DNA of 64,000 nucleotides from Arenibacter algicola (GTDB taxonomy: Bacteria; Bacteroidota; Bacteroidia; Flavobacteriales; Flavobacteriaceae): positions 248,001 through 312,000 of the forward strand of contig NZ_JAHKPO010000024.1 of the NCBI RefSeq assembly GCF_018860365.1, read 5' to 3'. Below the pieces are notes generated by a model, which ran no database searches, was not told the origin of the DNA, and worked only from the letters and a program-made list of their open reading frames with translations. This document shows positions 8,249-17,164 of this stretch, piece by piece (positions within the stretch are counted from its first letter, which is position 1; each line of letters begins with the position of its first letter). The position numbers were made by a program, and so were the translations under genes.

Positions 8249-8803
8249 TTACTCCTTCCAGCGTAAGGATTCTATAATTTTACGAATATCCTTTTGCAAA
8301 TGTACGGCTGCAGGCAAGATAGAATCATAATTAGGTTTGGCATAAAAATACAATGACCCGGTTACGAAGTGTTTCGTGCTGTCCGTTACATAAAACTGGG
8401 ATTGTGAGGCTGCATTGCCCTTTACTTCATAATACATTCCATATACCTTATGGGGTTCGTTGACAACGGGTTCCTCATAAATACCGTCGGCCTTCACAAC
8501 ATGCTCGTAGCTTAATTTTTGGGCATCGGTAAGGAGTTTGTCCAAATTGCCGTTCACTTCCTTATAATTAATAAAAATAGAACCTTTCATAAGGGGATAG
8601 TCTAATGTAAAAGAGGTATTGGATTCGGATTTTAATCTGGCCATTTCATTGTACTTGATAGAAAAGTGCTCTGTTTCCAATACTTCTTCCTTAGCAGAAG
8701 GATATTCCAACCTAAGCATTGCCTTGGGCTTCGGCAAAACATTGTCCTCACAAGCCGACACAAGACATAACAACAATATAAGTAGTCCGATATTAAGCTT
8801 CAT
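8249..8803 (-). CDS. gldD: Gliding motility lipoprotein GldD
   Basis: A 184-residue lipoprotein with signal MKLNIGLLILLLCLVSAC and the lipobox Cys at 18. The mature start PKPKAMLRLEYPSA and the middle FINYKEVNGNLDKLLTDA fit GldD, a protein needed for gliding and for function of the type 9 secretion system in Flavobacterium johnsoniae. It overlaps the end of gldE by 11 bases. The order mutY - ssb - gldE - gldD is conserved in this group and supports the call. Confidence 0.93.
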   Translation of the reverse strand: MKLNIGLLILLLCLVSACEDNVLPKPKAMLRLEYPSAKEEVLETEHFSIKYNEMARLKSESNTSFTLDYPLMKGSIFINYKEVNGNLDKLLTDAQKLSYEHVVKADGIYEEPVVNEPHKVYGMYYEVKGNAASQSQFYVTDSTKHFVTGSLYFYAKPNYDSILPAAVHLQKDIRKIIESLRWKE

Positions 8804-10121
8804 GTGGCAATGTAATTTTTATTTGTTTCAAACGCTTTTTGTCCAGGCTCTCCACGACAAATTGATAATCCTTGAATATTACCACCTCTCCCCTTTTGGG
8901 AAAGCTTCCGGCAATCTCCAAGACAAAACCCGCAACTGTTTCAGATTCCCCTTTTTTCTCCTCAAAATCATCCTCATCCTCAATTTTGGCCACTCTATAA
9001 AAATCCTTCAAAGCCGTTTTGCCATCGAAGACGTAGTTAAAATCGTCCAGTTTAGAGAAAATTAAATCCTCATCATCAAATTCATCACTTATATCCCCAA
9101 CTATTTCCTCTATAATATCCTCAAGGGTTACTATCCCGGAAGTGCCTCCATATTCATCAACAACAATGGCCAAATGATTTTTCTTGGTCTGGAAATCCAG
9201 TAACAAATTGTCCAATTTTTTGTTCTCCGGGACAAAATAAGGCTCCCTGATCAAGGACATCCAATTAAAGGTTTTTCGGTCTATGTAGGGCAAGAGATCC
9301 TTAACATAAAGTACTCCTAAAACATTATCCATATTTTGAGAAAAAACCGGAATCCTGGAATACCCATGTGTTTTTATCTCCGCCAAAACTTCCAGGAATT
9401 TCATTTCCTCATTAAGGGCAAAAATATCAATCCTGGGACGCATCACCTGTTTGGTATCCGTATTTCCAAAAGAGACGATCCCCTCCAGTATTTTTTGTTC
9501 CTCTACGGTAGTATCCCCCTCCGAAGTGAGCTCCAATGCCTGGGACAAATGGCCCACGTTAAGATTGGATTTCTGTTTGCCCAATTTATTGTATAGGTAT
9601 ATGGTAGCCGACCTCATTGGCAAACTTAAAGGCGAAAATAGGAAATCCAACAACTTTAAAGGAAAGGCCATAAAAAAGGCGAAGGTAAATCTGTTGCGAT
9701 TGGCATAAACTTTGGGCAAAATCTCCCCAAACATCAAAATTAAAAAGGTGACCACTACTACCTCCAGAAGAAAGCGCACCGGAACAAGTCCCAAAACAAC
9801 ATATGTAATGTCGGCAAAAATGGTGTCGCCAATGTTATTGAACAATAATACCACCCCAATATTTATAGCATTGTTCGCAATCAATATAGTGGCCAAAAGT
9901 TTTTTGGGACGATCAAGGAGCGTAACAATGATTTTTCCTTTGGCAGTCTTTTTTTCCTCTATCCCGTTAACATCGGTTTGTGAGAGGCCAAAAAAAGCGA
10001 CTTCAGCCCCAGAAATAAGGGCAGAAAAAGACAACAAAATAAAAAGTAATGCGATTTTAAGAGCAAAACCGCTATCGATTGCAATAAAATTCAATAATAA
10101 ACTAAGGGGGTCTGGGTCCAA
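8793..10121 (-). CDS. gldE: Gliding motility-associated CNNM/CBS/CorC protein GldE
   Basis: A 442-residue membrane protein. The first 190 residues are a DUF21/CNNM transmembrane domain (SGAEVAFFGLSQTDV, FGEILPKVYANRN), then two CBS domains (with KQVMRPRIDIFALNE and KNHLAIVVDEYGGTSGIVT), and a C-terminal CorC_HlyC domain. GldE works with GldD in gliding and T9SS function; the fold is related to magnesium/cobalt efflux proteins and to haemolysin C-like proteins. It lies 25 bases behind ssb and overlaps gldD. Confidence 0.93.
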   Translation of the reverse strand: MDPDPLSLLLNFIAIDSGFALKIALLFILLSFSALISGAEVAFFGLSQTDVNGIEEKKTAKGKIIVTLLDRPKKLLATILIANNAINIGVVLLFNNIGDTIFADITYVVLGLVPVRFLLEVVVVTFLILMFGEILPKVYANRNRFTFAFFMAFPLKLLDFLFSPLSLPMRSATIYLYNKLGKQKSNLNVGHLSQALELTSEGDTTVEEQKILEGIVSFGNTDTKQVMRPRIDIFALNEEMKFLEVLAEIKTHGYSRIPVFSQNMDNVLGVLYVKDLLPYIDRKTFNWMSLIREPYFVPENKKLDNLLLDFQTKKNHLAIVVDEYGGTSGIVTLEDIIEEIVGDISDEFDDEDLIFSKLDDFNYVFDGKTALKDFYRVAKIEDEDDFEEKKGESETVAGFVLEIAGSFPKRGEVVIFKDYQFVVESLDKKRLKQIKITLPHEA

Positions 10122-10146
10122 TAGTCAGTCTTTAAATTTAATTAGT

Positions 10147-10614
10147 CTAGAATGGTAAATCATCTTCCTCTTCAGGTCCGTTGTTACCTAACGGCTCGTT
10201 AACCTTATTTGTTGTGGCAGATGTACCCTGTTGTGGTTGATTCTGGTTACTTGATTGGGCATTGGCCATACTTTCTTTTTTTGTGGTCAAAAAAGTAAAA
10301 TCCTGAACATGCACCTCGGTAGTATACCTGGTGTTGCCATCCTCCCCTTGCCATTGACGGTTTTTAAGTCTACCTTCCACGTAAATTTTATCCCCTTTAC
10401 TAAGGTATTTTTCGCAAATTTCAGCGGCCTTGTTCCGCACCACAATATTATGCCAATCCGTATTGGTTACCCTTTCCCCTGTCTGCTTATTGGTATAGGT
10501 CTCATTGGTAGCCAACGGGAATCTCCCTATGCAGTTTCCACCTTCAAAAAAGTGAATTTTAATCTCATCTCCCAAATGCCCGATCAGCATAACTTTATTT
10601 AGTGTTCCGCTCAT
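10147..10614 (-). CDS. ssb: Single-stranded DNA-binding protein
   Basis: A 155-residue SSB. The OB-fold spans about residues 1-108 (LNKVMLIGHLGDE, TDWHNIVVRNKAAEICEKYL, GDKIYVEGRLKNRQW). A Gln/Asn-rich linker follows, and the acidic tip EEEDDLPF is present, which recruits replication and repair proteins. It lies 24 bases after mutY and also has a possible promoter of its own in that gap. Confidence 0.96.
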   Translation of the reverse strand: MSGTLNKVMLIGHLGDEIKIHFFEGGNCIGRFPLATNETYTNKQTGERVTNTDWHNIVVRNKAAEICEKYLSKGDKIYVEGRLKNRQWQGEDGNTRYTTEVHVQDFTFLTTKKESMANAQSSNQNQPQQGTSATTNKVNEPLGNNGPEEEDDLPF

Positions 10615-10630
10615 AACTCAAAGTAAAGTT

Positions 10631-10638
10631 CAAAAGTA
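10631..10638 (-). promoter_or_regulatory. Possible -7 box of ssb
   Basis: On the minus strand this reads TACTTTTG, matching TAnnTTTG, and starts 24 bases before the ssb ATG. No TTG lies at the ideal -33 distance. It would allow ssb-gldE-gldD to be expressed apart from mutY. Confidence 0.4.
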
Positions 10639-11676
10639 CTAAATTTTAAACGTTTTTATAAAATCTGCAATTAAAACTGGAACAGGATATTTATGAAGTT
10701 CAGCTATTTGTATTCCATTTTCAAGTTTGGATTCAAAGGTGATGATCCAAAACCTAGTATGCAAATGTTGGTGTGAAAGTTTATGAACTATTTTACTTTC
10801 ATTATAAAGGTAAATTTCGGAGGGCTCCTCCAACGCTACCAATTCTCTCAAATTACCCGCAACTTCTCCCTGATCTATATACTTATCGGTTTCCAGCAAT
10901 GGAAATTCATATAAATTTTGCCAAATACCATTTCCTTTTCGCTGTTGCAATAAAGTCTGGTTATTTTCATCTACCAATACCAGGTAATTAAAATAACGAT
11001 CACGGACCTTATTCTTTTTTATTTTTACCGGAAGGCTGTCTATGTGGTTAGTTGCAAGGGCCAGACATGATTTCTGCAGGGGACAGCTACTGCAGTCCGG
11101 ATTCTTGGGAGTGCATTGCAGGGCGCCAAATTCCATAATTCCCTGGTTGTAGTCCCTTATATTTTCGACATCCATAATATCTTTGGCCAATTCTTTAAAG
11201 TACAAAATGCCTTCCGAACTGTTTATGGGCAGGTCTATACCATAATATCTGGCCAAAACCCTATAGACATTTCCATCTACCACCGCCTCTGGCCGGTCAA
11301 AACAAATTGAAGCTATTGCAGAGGCCGTATAATCGCCAATACCTTTCAATTGCATCAGCTCTTTATAGGTATTTGGAAATTTTCCTTCATATTTTTCAGT
11401 AATTATTTTTGCAGTGGCAAGTAAGTTTCTGGCCCTGGAATAATACCCCAAACCTTGCCACAACTTAAGCACCTGTTCTTCCGATGCAGCGGCCAAATCC
11501 TGTACCTTGGGAAAAGCCTCCACAAACTTCAAATAATAAGGTATACCTTGCGCTACGCGGGTCTGTTGGAGCATAATTTCCGACAGCCAAATACGGTAAG
11601 GGTCATTGGTGCTACGCCAAGGAAGAAGCCTTTTATTTAGCTCGTACCACTCTAAAATAATTCTGGAAAAGTTCAT
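10639..11676 (-). CDS. mutY: A/G-specific adenine glycosylase
   Basis: A 345-residue MutY. The HhH-GPD core includes LKGIGDYTASAIASICF (residues 110-126) and the catalytic Asp in VVDGNVYR (D134); SEIMLQQT (residues 32-39) carries the conserved Glu. The Fe-S loop is complete with C188, C195, C198 and C204 (spacing 6, 2, 5). The C-terminal 120 residues form the NUDIX-like domain that reads 8-oxoguanine. The enzyme removes adenine mispaired with 8-oxoguanine. First gene of the mutY-ssb-gldE-gldD operon, divergent from the HU gene. Confidence 0.96.
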   Translation of the reverse strand: MNFSRIILEWYELNKRLLPWRSTNDPYRIWLSEIMLQQTRVAQGIPYYLKFVEAFPKVQDLAAASEEQVLKLWQGLGYYSRARNLLATAKIITEKYEGKFPNTYKELMQLKGIGDYTASAIASICFDRPEAVVDGNVYRVLARYYGIDLPINSSEGILYFKELAKDIMDVENIRDYNQGIMEFGALQCTPKNPDCSSCPLQKSCLALATNHIDSLPVKIKKNKVRDRYFNYLVLVDENNQTLLQQRKGNGIWQNLYEFPLLETDKYIDQGEVAGNLRELVALEEPSEIYLYNESKIVHKLSHQHLHTRFWIITFESKLENGIQIAELHKYPVPVLIADFIKTFKI

Positions 11677-11694
11677 TTACTTGGGCCTAATTTA

Positions 11695-11702
11695 CAAAAG
11701 TA
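11695..11702 (-). promoter_or_regulatory. Possible -7 box of the mutY operon
   Basis: The minus strand reads TACTTTTG, ending 18 bases before the mutY ATG. This fits TAnnTTTG; the -33 element is not clear. Confidence 0.45.
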
Positions 11703-11758
11703 ATGGTTTACCAACTTAAAATTAAGTTCCTTAGCAATGAAAGATTGAATTTAATTCA

Positions 11759-11766
11759 TATATTTG
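11759..11766 (+). promoter_or_regulatory. -7 box of the HU-family gene
   Basis: TATATTTG matches TAnnTTTG and lies 40 bases before the ATG. A TTG at 11745-11747 is too close to be the usual -33 element. Confidence 0.5.
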
Positions 11767-11806
11767 CATCCCGAAAAAAAATTCTTTAGAAATTTATTTA
11801 GTTAAA

Positions 11807-12097
11807 ATGACGAAAGCGGAAATTGTAACGAAAATCTCAGAAAAACTGGGAATTGAAAAAGGAGATGTACAAGCAACTGTGGAATCTTTCATGGATGAGG
11901 TTAAAACATCTTTAGAAAGCGGAGACAACGTATACTTAAGAGGTTTCGGCAGTTTTATCATTAAAACAAGAGCTGAAAAAACAGGTAGGAACATTTCCAA
12001 AAATACTACCATTAAAATCCCCGCACACAACATCCCTGCCTTTAAACCGGCCAAGGTATTTGTAGAAGGTGTAAAAAGTAATGTACAAGTCAAATAA
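11807..12097 (+). CDS. HU/IHF family DNA-binding protein
   Basis: A 96-residue nucleoid protein that begins MTKAEIVTKISEKLGIEKG and contains VYLRGFGSFIIKTRAEKTGRN and the beta-arm block TIKIPAHNIPAFKPAKVF. This is the full HU/IHF fold; the intercalating Pro of the arm is present (IPAHNIPAF). It is the common HU-type gene placed between mutY and rng in Flavobacteriia. A 29-residue basic protein gene follows 30 bases later and likely shares its transcript. Confidence 0.94.
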   Translation: MTKAEIVTKISEKLGIEKGDVQATVESFMDEVKTSLESGDNVYLRGFGSFIIKTRAEKTGRNISKNTTIKIPAHNIPAFKPAKVFVEGVKSNVQVK

Positions 12098-12127
12098 AAT
12101 AATATTAATCTTAAAAAGTAGACCTCT

Positions 12128-12217
12128 ATGCCTAGTGGTAAAAAAAGAAAAAGACATAAGGTAGCTACCCACAAGCGTAAAAAACGCCGGAGAGCTAACC
12201 GACACAAGAAAAAGTAG
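12128..12217 (+). CDS. 29-residue, extremely basic protein (possible ribosomal or RNA-binding peptide)
   Basis: ATG at 12128 to TAG at 12215-12217 gives 29 residues beginning MPSGKKRKRHKVATHKRKK. Fully 19 of the 29 are Lys, Arg or His, with no acidic residue. The reading frame lies between the HU gene and a strong terminator, so it is transcribed. It resembles tiny ribosomal proteins such as THX in composition. Flavobacteriia ribosomes do carry at least one recently found small protein (bL38), but I cannot say whether this is it. The terminator stem starts inside the last codons, an unusually tight fit. I am sure the frame is real, not sure of the role. Confidence 0.8.
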   Translation: MPSGKKRKRHKVATHKRKKRRRANRHKKK

Positions 12218-12237
12218 TTGTTACAACTACTTTTTCC
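12209..12237 (+). terminator. Terminator overlapping the stop codon of the 29-residue gene
   Basis: A perfect 12-bp stem (12209-12220 with 12224-12235) with a TTA loop and trailing T run. The 5' arm contains the last two Lys codons and the TAG stop. Confidence 0.8.
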
Positions 12238-12368
12238 TTTTATACGTTCCTTGACATAGAAATTCATAAAAGAATTTCGACGGGTTTATACAACCTGTAC
12301 AAATTATTGTTTAATCATTTGTCCCCACTTGATATATTGAGTGGTGGGATGAATATAAATTAATTCAG

Positions 12369-13916
12369 GTGAATAGAGAATTAATCGTAAGATCTAGTTC
12401 CAATGCCGTTGATTTTGCCTTGCTAAAGGATGGAAAACTCACTGAATTACACAAAGAAGAAGACAGTAACGACTTTGCCGTTGGCGATATTTTAATTGCC
12501 AAGGTAAGAAAACCGGTAACTGGACTAAACGCAGCCTTCGTAAATGTAGGGTATGAGAAAGATGCCTTTCTACATTACCACGATTTGGGGCCGCAACTAG
12601 CTTCTATGTTGAAATTCATTAAAAAAGTTAGCACTGGAAAACTTAAGGACTACTCTTTAAGTAATTTTCAGTTTGAAGAAGATATTGACAAAAATGGTAG
12701 CATCACCGATGTTATTAAAGCCAATCAATCCTTACTCGTACAAATAGTAAAGGAACCCATTTCCACAAAAGGACCACGAATAAGCTCTGAACTTTCCATA
12801 GCTGGCCGATACTTGGTCATGGTCCCTTTTTCCGACCGCGTTTCCGTTTCACAAAAAATTGAAAGCAAAGAAGAAAAAGACAGGTTAAAAAGACTCGTTA
12901 GGAGTATTAAACCAAAAGGGTTTGGCGTTATTATCCGAACAGTAGCAGAAGGCAAAAAAGTAGCAGAACTAGACAAAGATTTGCAGAATTTACTGAACAA
13001 ATGGTCAGTAATGTGCAATAAGATCCAAAGAGCACCGCATCCGTCCAAAGTTTTGGTAGAGCTTACAAGGGCTTCTTCCATTCTTAGGGATGTTTTTAAC
13101 GATTCCTTTACCGGAATCTATGTTGATGAGGAAACGCTTTTTGAGCAAGTAAAAGATTATGTGCATGAAATTGCACCGGAAAAAGAATCTATTGTAAAAT
13201 TGTATAATTCTAATGTTCCCATATTTGAAAAATTTGGGATAGAAAGACAAATTAAAACTTCGTTCGGCCGTACGGCCTCCATGAGCAAAGGTGCCTATTT
13301 AATTATTGAACATACCGAAGCGCTTCACGTTATAGACGTTAACAGCGGTAACCGTTCCAATAAGGCCAAAAATCAGGAAGACACAGCCCTAGAAGTAAAT
13401 TTATTGGCCGCCTCTGAAATCGCAAGACAATTACGTCTGCGGGATATGGGAGGAATCATCGTGGTAGACTTTATCGACATGGGTAAAGGCGAACACAGAA
13501 GACGCCTTTTTGATCACCTTAGGGATGAGATGAAAGACGACAGGGCCAAACACAAAATACTACCCCCAAGTAAGTTTGGACTTATACAAATTACAAGACA
13601 ACGGGTTAGACCCGAAATGAACATTAAAACAAGTGAGGAAAACCCCAATGGCTCCGGTCAGGAGGTAGAAGCTCCAATTGTTTTGATCGACAAGATAAAT
13701 GCAGATCTGGAAAAACTCTTAAAAGGTCCGGCAAAAGATAATGGGATTACATTAAACATACATCCATTTATTGCCGCCTATTTAACCAAAGGGTTTCCAT
13801 CTATACGTTCCAAATGGTTTTTGGAGCACAAAAGATGGGTTAAGATTCAACCCAGGGATGCCTATACGTATCTTGAATATCGTTTTAAGAACAAAGACGG
13901 TAAAACCATATACTAA
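12369..13916 (+). CDS. rng: Ribonuclease E/G family protein
   Basis: A 515-residue RNase G-type endoribonuclease. An S1 domain spans about residues 36-120 (VGDILIAKVRKPVTGLNAAFVNVG). The catalytic metal-binding aspartates are in VIDVNSG (D323) and VVDFIDMG (D367). There is no long C-terminal scaffold as in RNase E, so the RNase G label fits; it would act in rRNA processing and mRNA turnover. The start is GTG at 12369; the residues right after it (NRELIVR) match the family N-terminus. It ends at a strong terminator. Confidence 0.94.
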   Translation: MNRELIVRSSSNAVDFALLKDGKLTELHKEEDSNDFAVGDILIAKVRKPVTGLNAAFVNVGYEKDAFLHYHDLGPQLASMLKFIKKVSTGKLKDYSLSNFQFEEDIDKNGSITDVIKANQSLLVQIVKEPISTKGPRISSELSIAGRYLVMVPFSDRVSVSQKIESKEEKDRLKRLVRSIKPKGFGVIIRTVAEGKKVAELDKDLQNLLNKWSVMCNKIQRAPHPSKVLVELTRASSILRDVFNDSFTGIYVDEETLFEQVKDYVHEIAPEKESIVKLYNSNVPIFEKFGIERQIKTSFGRTASMSKGAYLIIEHTEALHVIDVNSGNRSNKAKNQEDTALEVNLLAASEIARQLRLRDMGGIIVVDFIDMGKGEHRRRLFDHLRDEMKDDRAKHKILPPSKFGLIQITRQRVRPEMNIKTSEENPNGSGQEVEAPIVLIDKINADLEKLLKGPAKDNGITLNIHPFIAAYLTKGFPSIRSKWFLEHKRWVKIQPRDAYTYLEYRFKNKDGKTIY

Positions 13917-13918
13917 CA

Positions 13919-13952
13919 AAAAAGCGACTTCCAAAACGGAGTCGCTTTTTTT
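13919..13952. terminator. Bidirectional terminator between rng and the DUF1080 gene
   Basis: AAAGCGACT (13921-13929) pairs with AGTCGCTTT (13940-13948), with A and T runs on either side. It can end both convergent transcripts. Confidence 0.8.
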
Positions 13953-13981
13953 GTTTTAACACATAAAATTACTCTAGAGCA

Positions 13982-14920
13982 TTAATCTACCCTTGGAGTA
14001 ACAATTATATTCCTAAATTCTATAGGACCGTGATCCCCTTGAAAGTACAATGGTCCTGGCTCACCTTCCTTGCTGTCCAAAGCTCCACCGGTAATTCCAG
14101 GGATAATTTGGTCACTGATCACCGTAGTTCCGTTAGCCACTACGGTTACCCTTCTACCGATCAAGGTAATATCATATTCCTGCCATTCTCCTGCAGCCTT
14201 GGCCACAACCTCATTTGGGGTCAGGAAGCCGTATACGCCACTATATTCCACATCCGAAGGTTCTGCCCCCTTACTGTCGGTAATCTGTACCTCATAGCGT
14301 CCTCGTAGGTAAACCCCACTATTACTTCCCTTGGGATACTTAAATTCCAAATGCAATTTAAAATCGTTGAACTTTTGTTCGGAAACCAAATTGGAACCGG
14401 ATTTAGGACTTTTTAGCACCCCTGATTCCACTATCCACTGGTTTTCTCCCATAGCCTGCCATCCACTTAAATCCTTTCCATTGAATAATTTAATAGGCTT
14501 GCCCCACTTTGGATTTTTGGTATACTCCAATTTAGGGGCACGTGTAGCCACCCAATTGTATGTTTGGCCGTTGGTATATAACATGGTACCTTTTAGGACA
14601 TCACCGGTCATACTTCCTTCAAATTCCATATAACTATCACCACTTTCCCATTGCGGGGGAATGGCAAAACTAAATTTTCCGTCCTTCATTTTTACCTCGG
14701 CAATTGGCCGGGCACTACCCATGGCATAAACAAACCGTCCTACCAAAGTTCGGGAACCGGAATGGCGGATTTCCAACCAAGAAGGAAGTTCCTCCCCATC
14801 TTGGGAAATAACCATATCCCAACGCCCCTCTATTGAGTTTATTTGTTGGGCAAAGGACAAAGTAGTAAAAGCCAATATAAAGCTCAATGCTACTAAACAC
14901 ATTTTAAATTTATTATTCAT
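13982..14920 (-). CDS. Secreted DUF1080 (3-keto-disaccharide hydrolase-like) protein
   Basis: A 312-residue protein with signal peptide ending LSFAQQ near residue 26. Residues 30-125 form a lipocalin-like or beta-barrel region. The DUF1080 jelly-roll starts near residue 138 with KPIKLFNGKDLSGWQAMGE and includes FKYPKGSNSGVYLRGRYEVQ and the closing GPLYFQGDHGPIEFRNI. DUF1080 proteins resemble concanavalin-type lectins and GH16 folds and some hydrolyse 3-keto-disaccharides. Likely periplasmic or surface-exposed, acting on sugars. It converges on rng. Confidence 0.85.
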   Translation of the reverse strand: MNNKFKMCLVALSFILAFTTLSFAQQINSIEGRWDMVISQDGEELPSWLEIRHSGSRTLVGRFVYAMGSARPIAEVKMKDGKFSFAIPPQWESGDSYMEFEGSMTGDVLKGTMLYTNGQTYNWVATRAPKLEYTKNPKWGKPIKLFNGKDLSGWQAMGENQWIVESGVLKSPKSGSNLVSEQKFNDFKLHLEFKYPKGSNSGVYLRGRYEVQITDSKGAEPSDVEYSGVYGFLTPNEVVAKAAGEWQEYDITLIGRRVTVVANGTTVISDQIIPGITGGALDSKEGEPGPLYFQGDHGPIEFRNIIVTPRVD

Positions 14921-15136
14921 TATAGAGATTGTTTTTTATGAGGCGTAAATATAATTACAATATGCCTACTTCACCAATTAACAACCCCAAAATAACCTCA
15001 CTAATAGCCTAGGATCTTTAGGGCCTTGAATAAAATAACGGGCTAGATTTATCAATTCCACAAACCACCGTATATTTACAGAAATACTCCACAGAATTAA
15101 CTGGAGCAATTGACCATCCAGATCCTTATTTACCAA

Positions 15137-15619
15137 ATGATAACTCCTAAAAATTCCTATACCGTAGATGAAGCCACCAAGAAATTGGAAGGGTATTGCG
15201 CCTATCAGGATCGCTGCCATAAAGAGGTGATTTCCAAATTAAGGACAATGAATATGATTCCTGAGGCCATAGACGTCGTTGTGGGACATCTTATTAAAGA
15301 AAATTACCTCAACGAGGAACGCTTTGCCAGAAGTTTTGCCCGGGGAAAATTCAATATTAAAAAATGGGGAAAAAATAGAATTGAAAATGAATTGAAGTAT
15401 AGGGAAATCTCCAAATACAATATAAGGTTGGCCATGCAGGAAATAGACTCCAAAGAATACTTAAAAACCTTTAATGCCCTTGCCAAAAAACGTTTGGCAG
15501 AAATAAGGGAGAAAGACCTACAAAAACGCCGTAAAAAACTCGCCGATTATCTTTTGTACCGAGGGTGGGAAAGTGGAATGGTGTATGAAAAAGTATATGA
15601 ACTAGTTCCCAACAAATAA
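15137..15619 (+). CDS. recX: Regulatory protein RecX
   Basis: A 160-residue RecX when started at the ATG at 15137; the frame is open nine codons further up but the homologous part begins with SYTVDEATKKLEGYCAYQDR. The blocks LIKENYLNEERFARSFARGKF and KWGKNRIENELKYREIS are typical of the three-helix RecX repeats. RecX binds and restrains RecA filaments. recA is not in this window. The gene converges on an outer-membrane protein gene. Confidence 0.9.
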   Translation: MITPKNSYTVDEATKKLEGYCAYQDRCHKEVISKLRTMNMIPEAIDVVVGHLIKENYLNEERFARSFARGKFNIKKWGKNRIENELKYREISKYNIRLAMQEIDSKEYLKTFNALAKKRLAEIREKDLQKRRKKLADYLLYRGWESGMVYEKVYELVPNK

Positions 15620-15668
15620 AATAGACCTTCAGCCCCCTCCTTGTGGAAAGGGCCAAGGATCGTATATT

Positions 15669-16166
15669 TTAATTAAGATTAAAAGAAGCCCCGATGGTGA
15701 ATACAAACTGATTGTGCAGTTTTTCGGCCGCTGTTAAGGTATCTGTATTATATTTTGCCAGTGGTGTGTTTAATTCGGAAAATACACCAAAGCCATCGCT
15801 AAAAAAGTAGCGGATACCCAAATGACCTCCAAAATTTTTAAGACTTAAGTCCAATCCGGGATAAATATCCACATTGTCCCCCAATTGAAAAACACTGCCC
15901 AAATTGGCATTGAACCTTGCCCTTAGGTCTATTCTGTCCCCAAAATCGGCATCGATCAATTCTGCCACCCCCAATACATAGGAGGACGCCAGGCCAAGTG
16001 AAAAGTTTTCACCCAAACCATAATCATAAGTCAATACAATTCCGGTACCATTATCCTGAAAATTGGTCCCTATCTGAAATTTCATATCTTCCCTACCTTC
16101 AAAAGCCTGTGCATTAACAGATGACACAGCCAAAACAAATACCAATGCAAGCAATAATTTTCTCAT
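15669..16166 (-). CDS. Small outer-membrane beta-barrel protein (DUF6646-like)
   Basis: A 165-residue protein with signal MRKLLLALVFVLAVSSVNAQ and alternating polar/hydrophobic strands (TGIVLTYDYGLGENFSLGLASS, DIYPGLDLSLKNFGGHLGIRY). It ends FTIGASFNLN, a typical barrel C-terminus. Length and pattern fit the short barrels annotated DUF6646 in Flavobacteriia. The function is unknown. Confidence 0.7.
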   Translation of the reverse strand: MRKLLLALVFVLAVSSVNAQAFEGREDMKFQIGTNFQDNGTGIVLTYDYGLGENFSLGLASSYVLGVAELIDADFGDRIDLRARFNANLGSVFQLGDNVDIYPGLDLSLKNFGGHLGIRYFFSDGFGVFSELNTPLAKYNTDTLTAAEKLHNQFVFTIGASFNLN

Positions 16167-16230
16167 AATTAACTTCTTAATAAATTTTATTTAAAGGGGA
16201 CAAAGATATTCCTTTCCTTAGACATAATAC

Positions 16231-17088
16231 CTAGGACAACTGTTTATTTGTCCTTTCTATGGCCTGTTCATTCTTCCAATCTATCCACTCCTGACCTTTT
16301 AATTTTCGCATAATATTATCATAATAACGCATGACCAATACATTGTAGAAGGCCCGTCCCAAATTCGCCGGATTTCTTGCTATTGCCCTTAAACTCATGG
16401 AAAAACCCGGAGTGATATATTTCATATAATGCCAATACCCTTCAGGCATATACAACACTTCGCCATGTTCCAAACGGGTTTTAAACCCCGAGGCATTTTT
16501 TAGTGCGGGCCACTTTTCATAATCGGGATTCGAAAAATCTATGCTCTCATGGGTAATCAAAGAATGTGGCACTTTATACAAGTACTTATTTTCGGACTGG
16601 GGAAATAGAATAACCTCTTTTATTCCAGCGAAATGAAAATGAAAGATATTGGCAAGATCAATATCGTAGTGCATAAAGGTATGGGAATTGGCACCTCCAA
16701 AAAAAAGCATGGGCAGGCCCTTCATTAAGTTCAGGCCAAAATCAGGAAAAGAATAATCCTTCTGCAGCTCTGGTACCTCTTTAAGAATATTCCATAAAAA
16801 AATGCGATATTTTGTAGGCTCCCTTTGCAAAAGGTCCAGATAATGGGACATTTTCATGGAGGCATGGGGCTCGTTAAATCCGTCTTTATGATGTACCGGG
16901 CGATCATCATATAACGGAACCGTTTTATTACCGGCCACCTGCCTCATATATTCAAAATTCCATTTGGTATAGGCCGGCCATTCCTCAATACACTTTTCTA
17001 TGACCACAGGTTTCTGTGGCCTAAAATAGTTATTGAGAAACTCTTCTTTGGTAATATTCGCTACCCTTGGAATCTCTTTTAAGTTCAA
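16231..17088 (-). CDS. Cupin-8 / JmjC-type oxygenase-like protein
   Basis: A 285-residue protein of the cupin_8 family. The Fe-binding motif HxD is visible in FMHYDIDLAN and the distal His in GYWHYMKY, separated by about 85 residues as in JmjC-type dioxygenases. FYNVLVMRYYDN near the C-terminus is outside the cupin. Such proteins hydroxylate proteins (asparagine, lysine, arginine) using 2-oxoglutarate; the substrate is unknown. It lies downstream of bioB on the same strand but has its own possible promoter, so it need not belong to biotin synthesis. Confidence 0.8.
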   Translation of the reverse strand: MNLKEIPRVANITKEEFLNNYFRPQKPVVIEKCIEEWPAYTKWNFEYMRQVAGNKTVPLYDDRPVHHKDGFNEPHASMKMSHYLDLLQREPTKYRIFLWNILKEVPELQKDYSFPDFGLNLMKGLPMLFFGGANSHTFMHYDIDLANIFHFHFAGIKEVILFPQSENKYLYKVPHSLITHESIDFSNPDYEKWPALKNASGFKTRLEHGEVLYMPEGYWHYMKYITPGFSMSLRAIARNPANLGRAFYNVLVMRYYDNIMRKLKGQEWIDWKNEQAIERTNKQLS

Positions 17089-17111
17089 TATAACTTGATT
17101 GATTAATCTAG

Positions 17112-17119
17112 CAAAGTTA
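17112..17119 (-). promoter_or_regulatory. Possible -7 box of the cupin gene
   Basis: The minus strand reads TAACTTTG, 23 bases before the ATG. It lies in the gap after bioB. Confidence 0.45.
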
Positions 17120-17164
17120 AAAAAACCAAAAATAATTTTCTTGGCAATTCATTCCAACGCAGGA

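Noticed and set aside
11794-12267. 157-codon minus-strand frame over the HU gene
   Set aside because: It is antisense to HU and the 29-residue gene; the hydrophobic chain mirrors Lys-rich codons.
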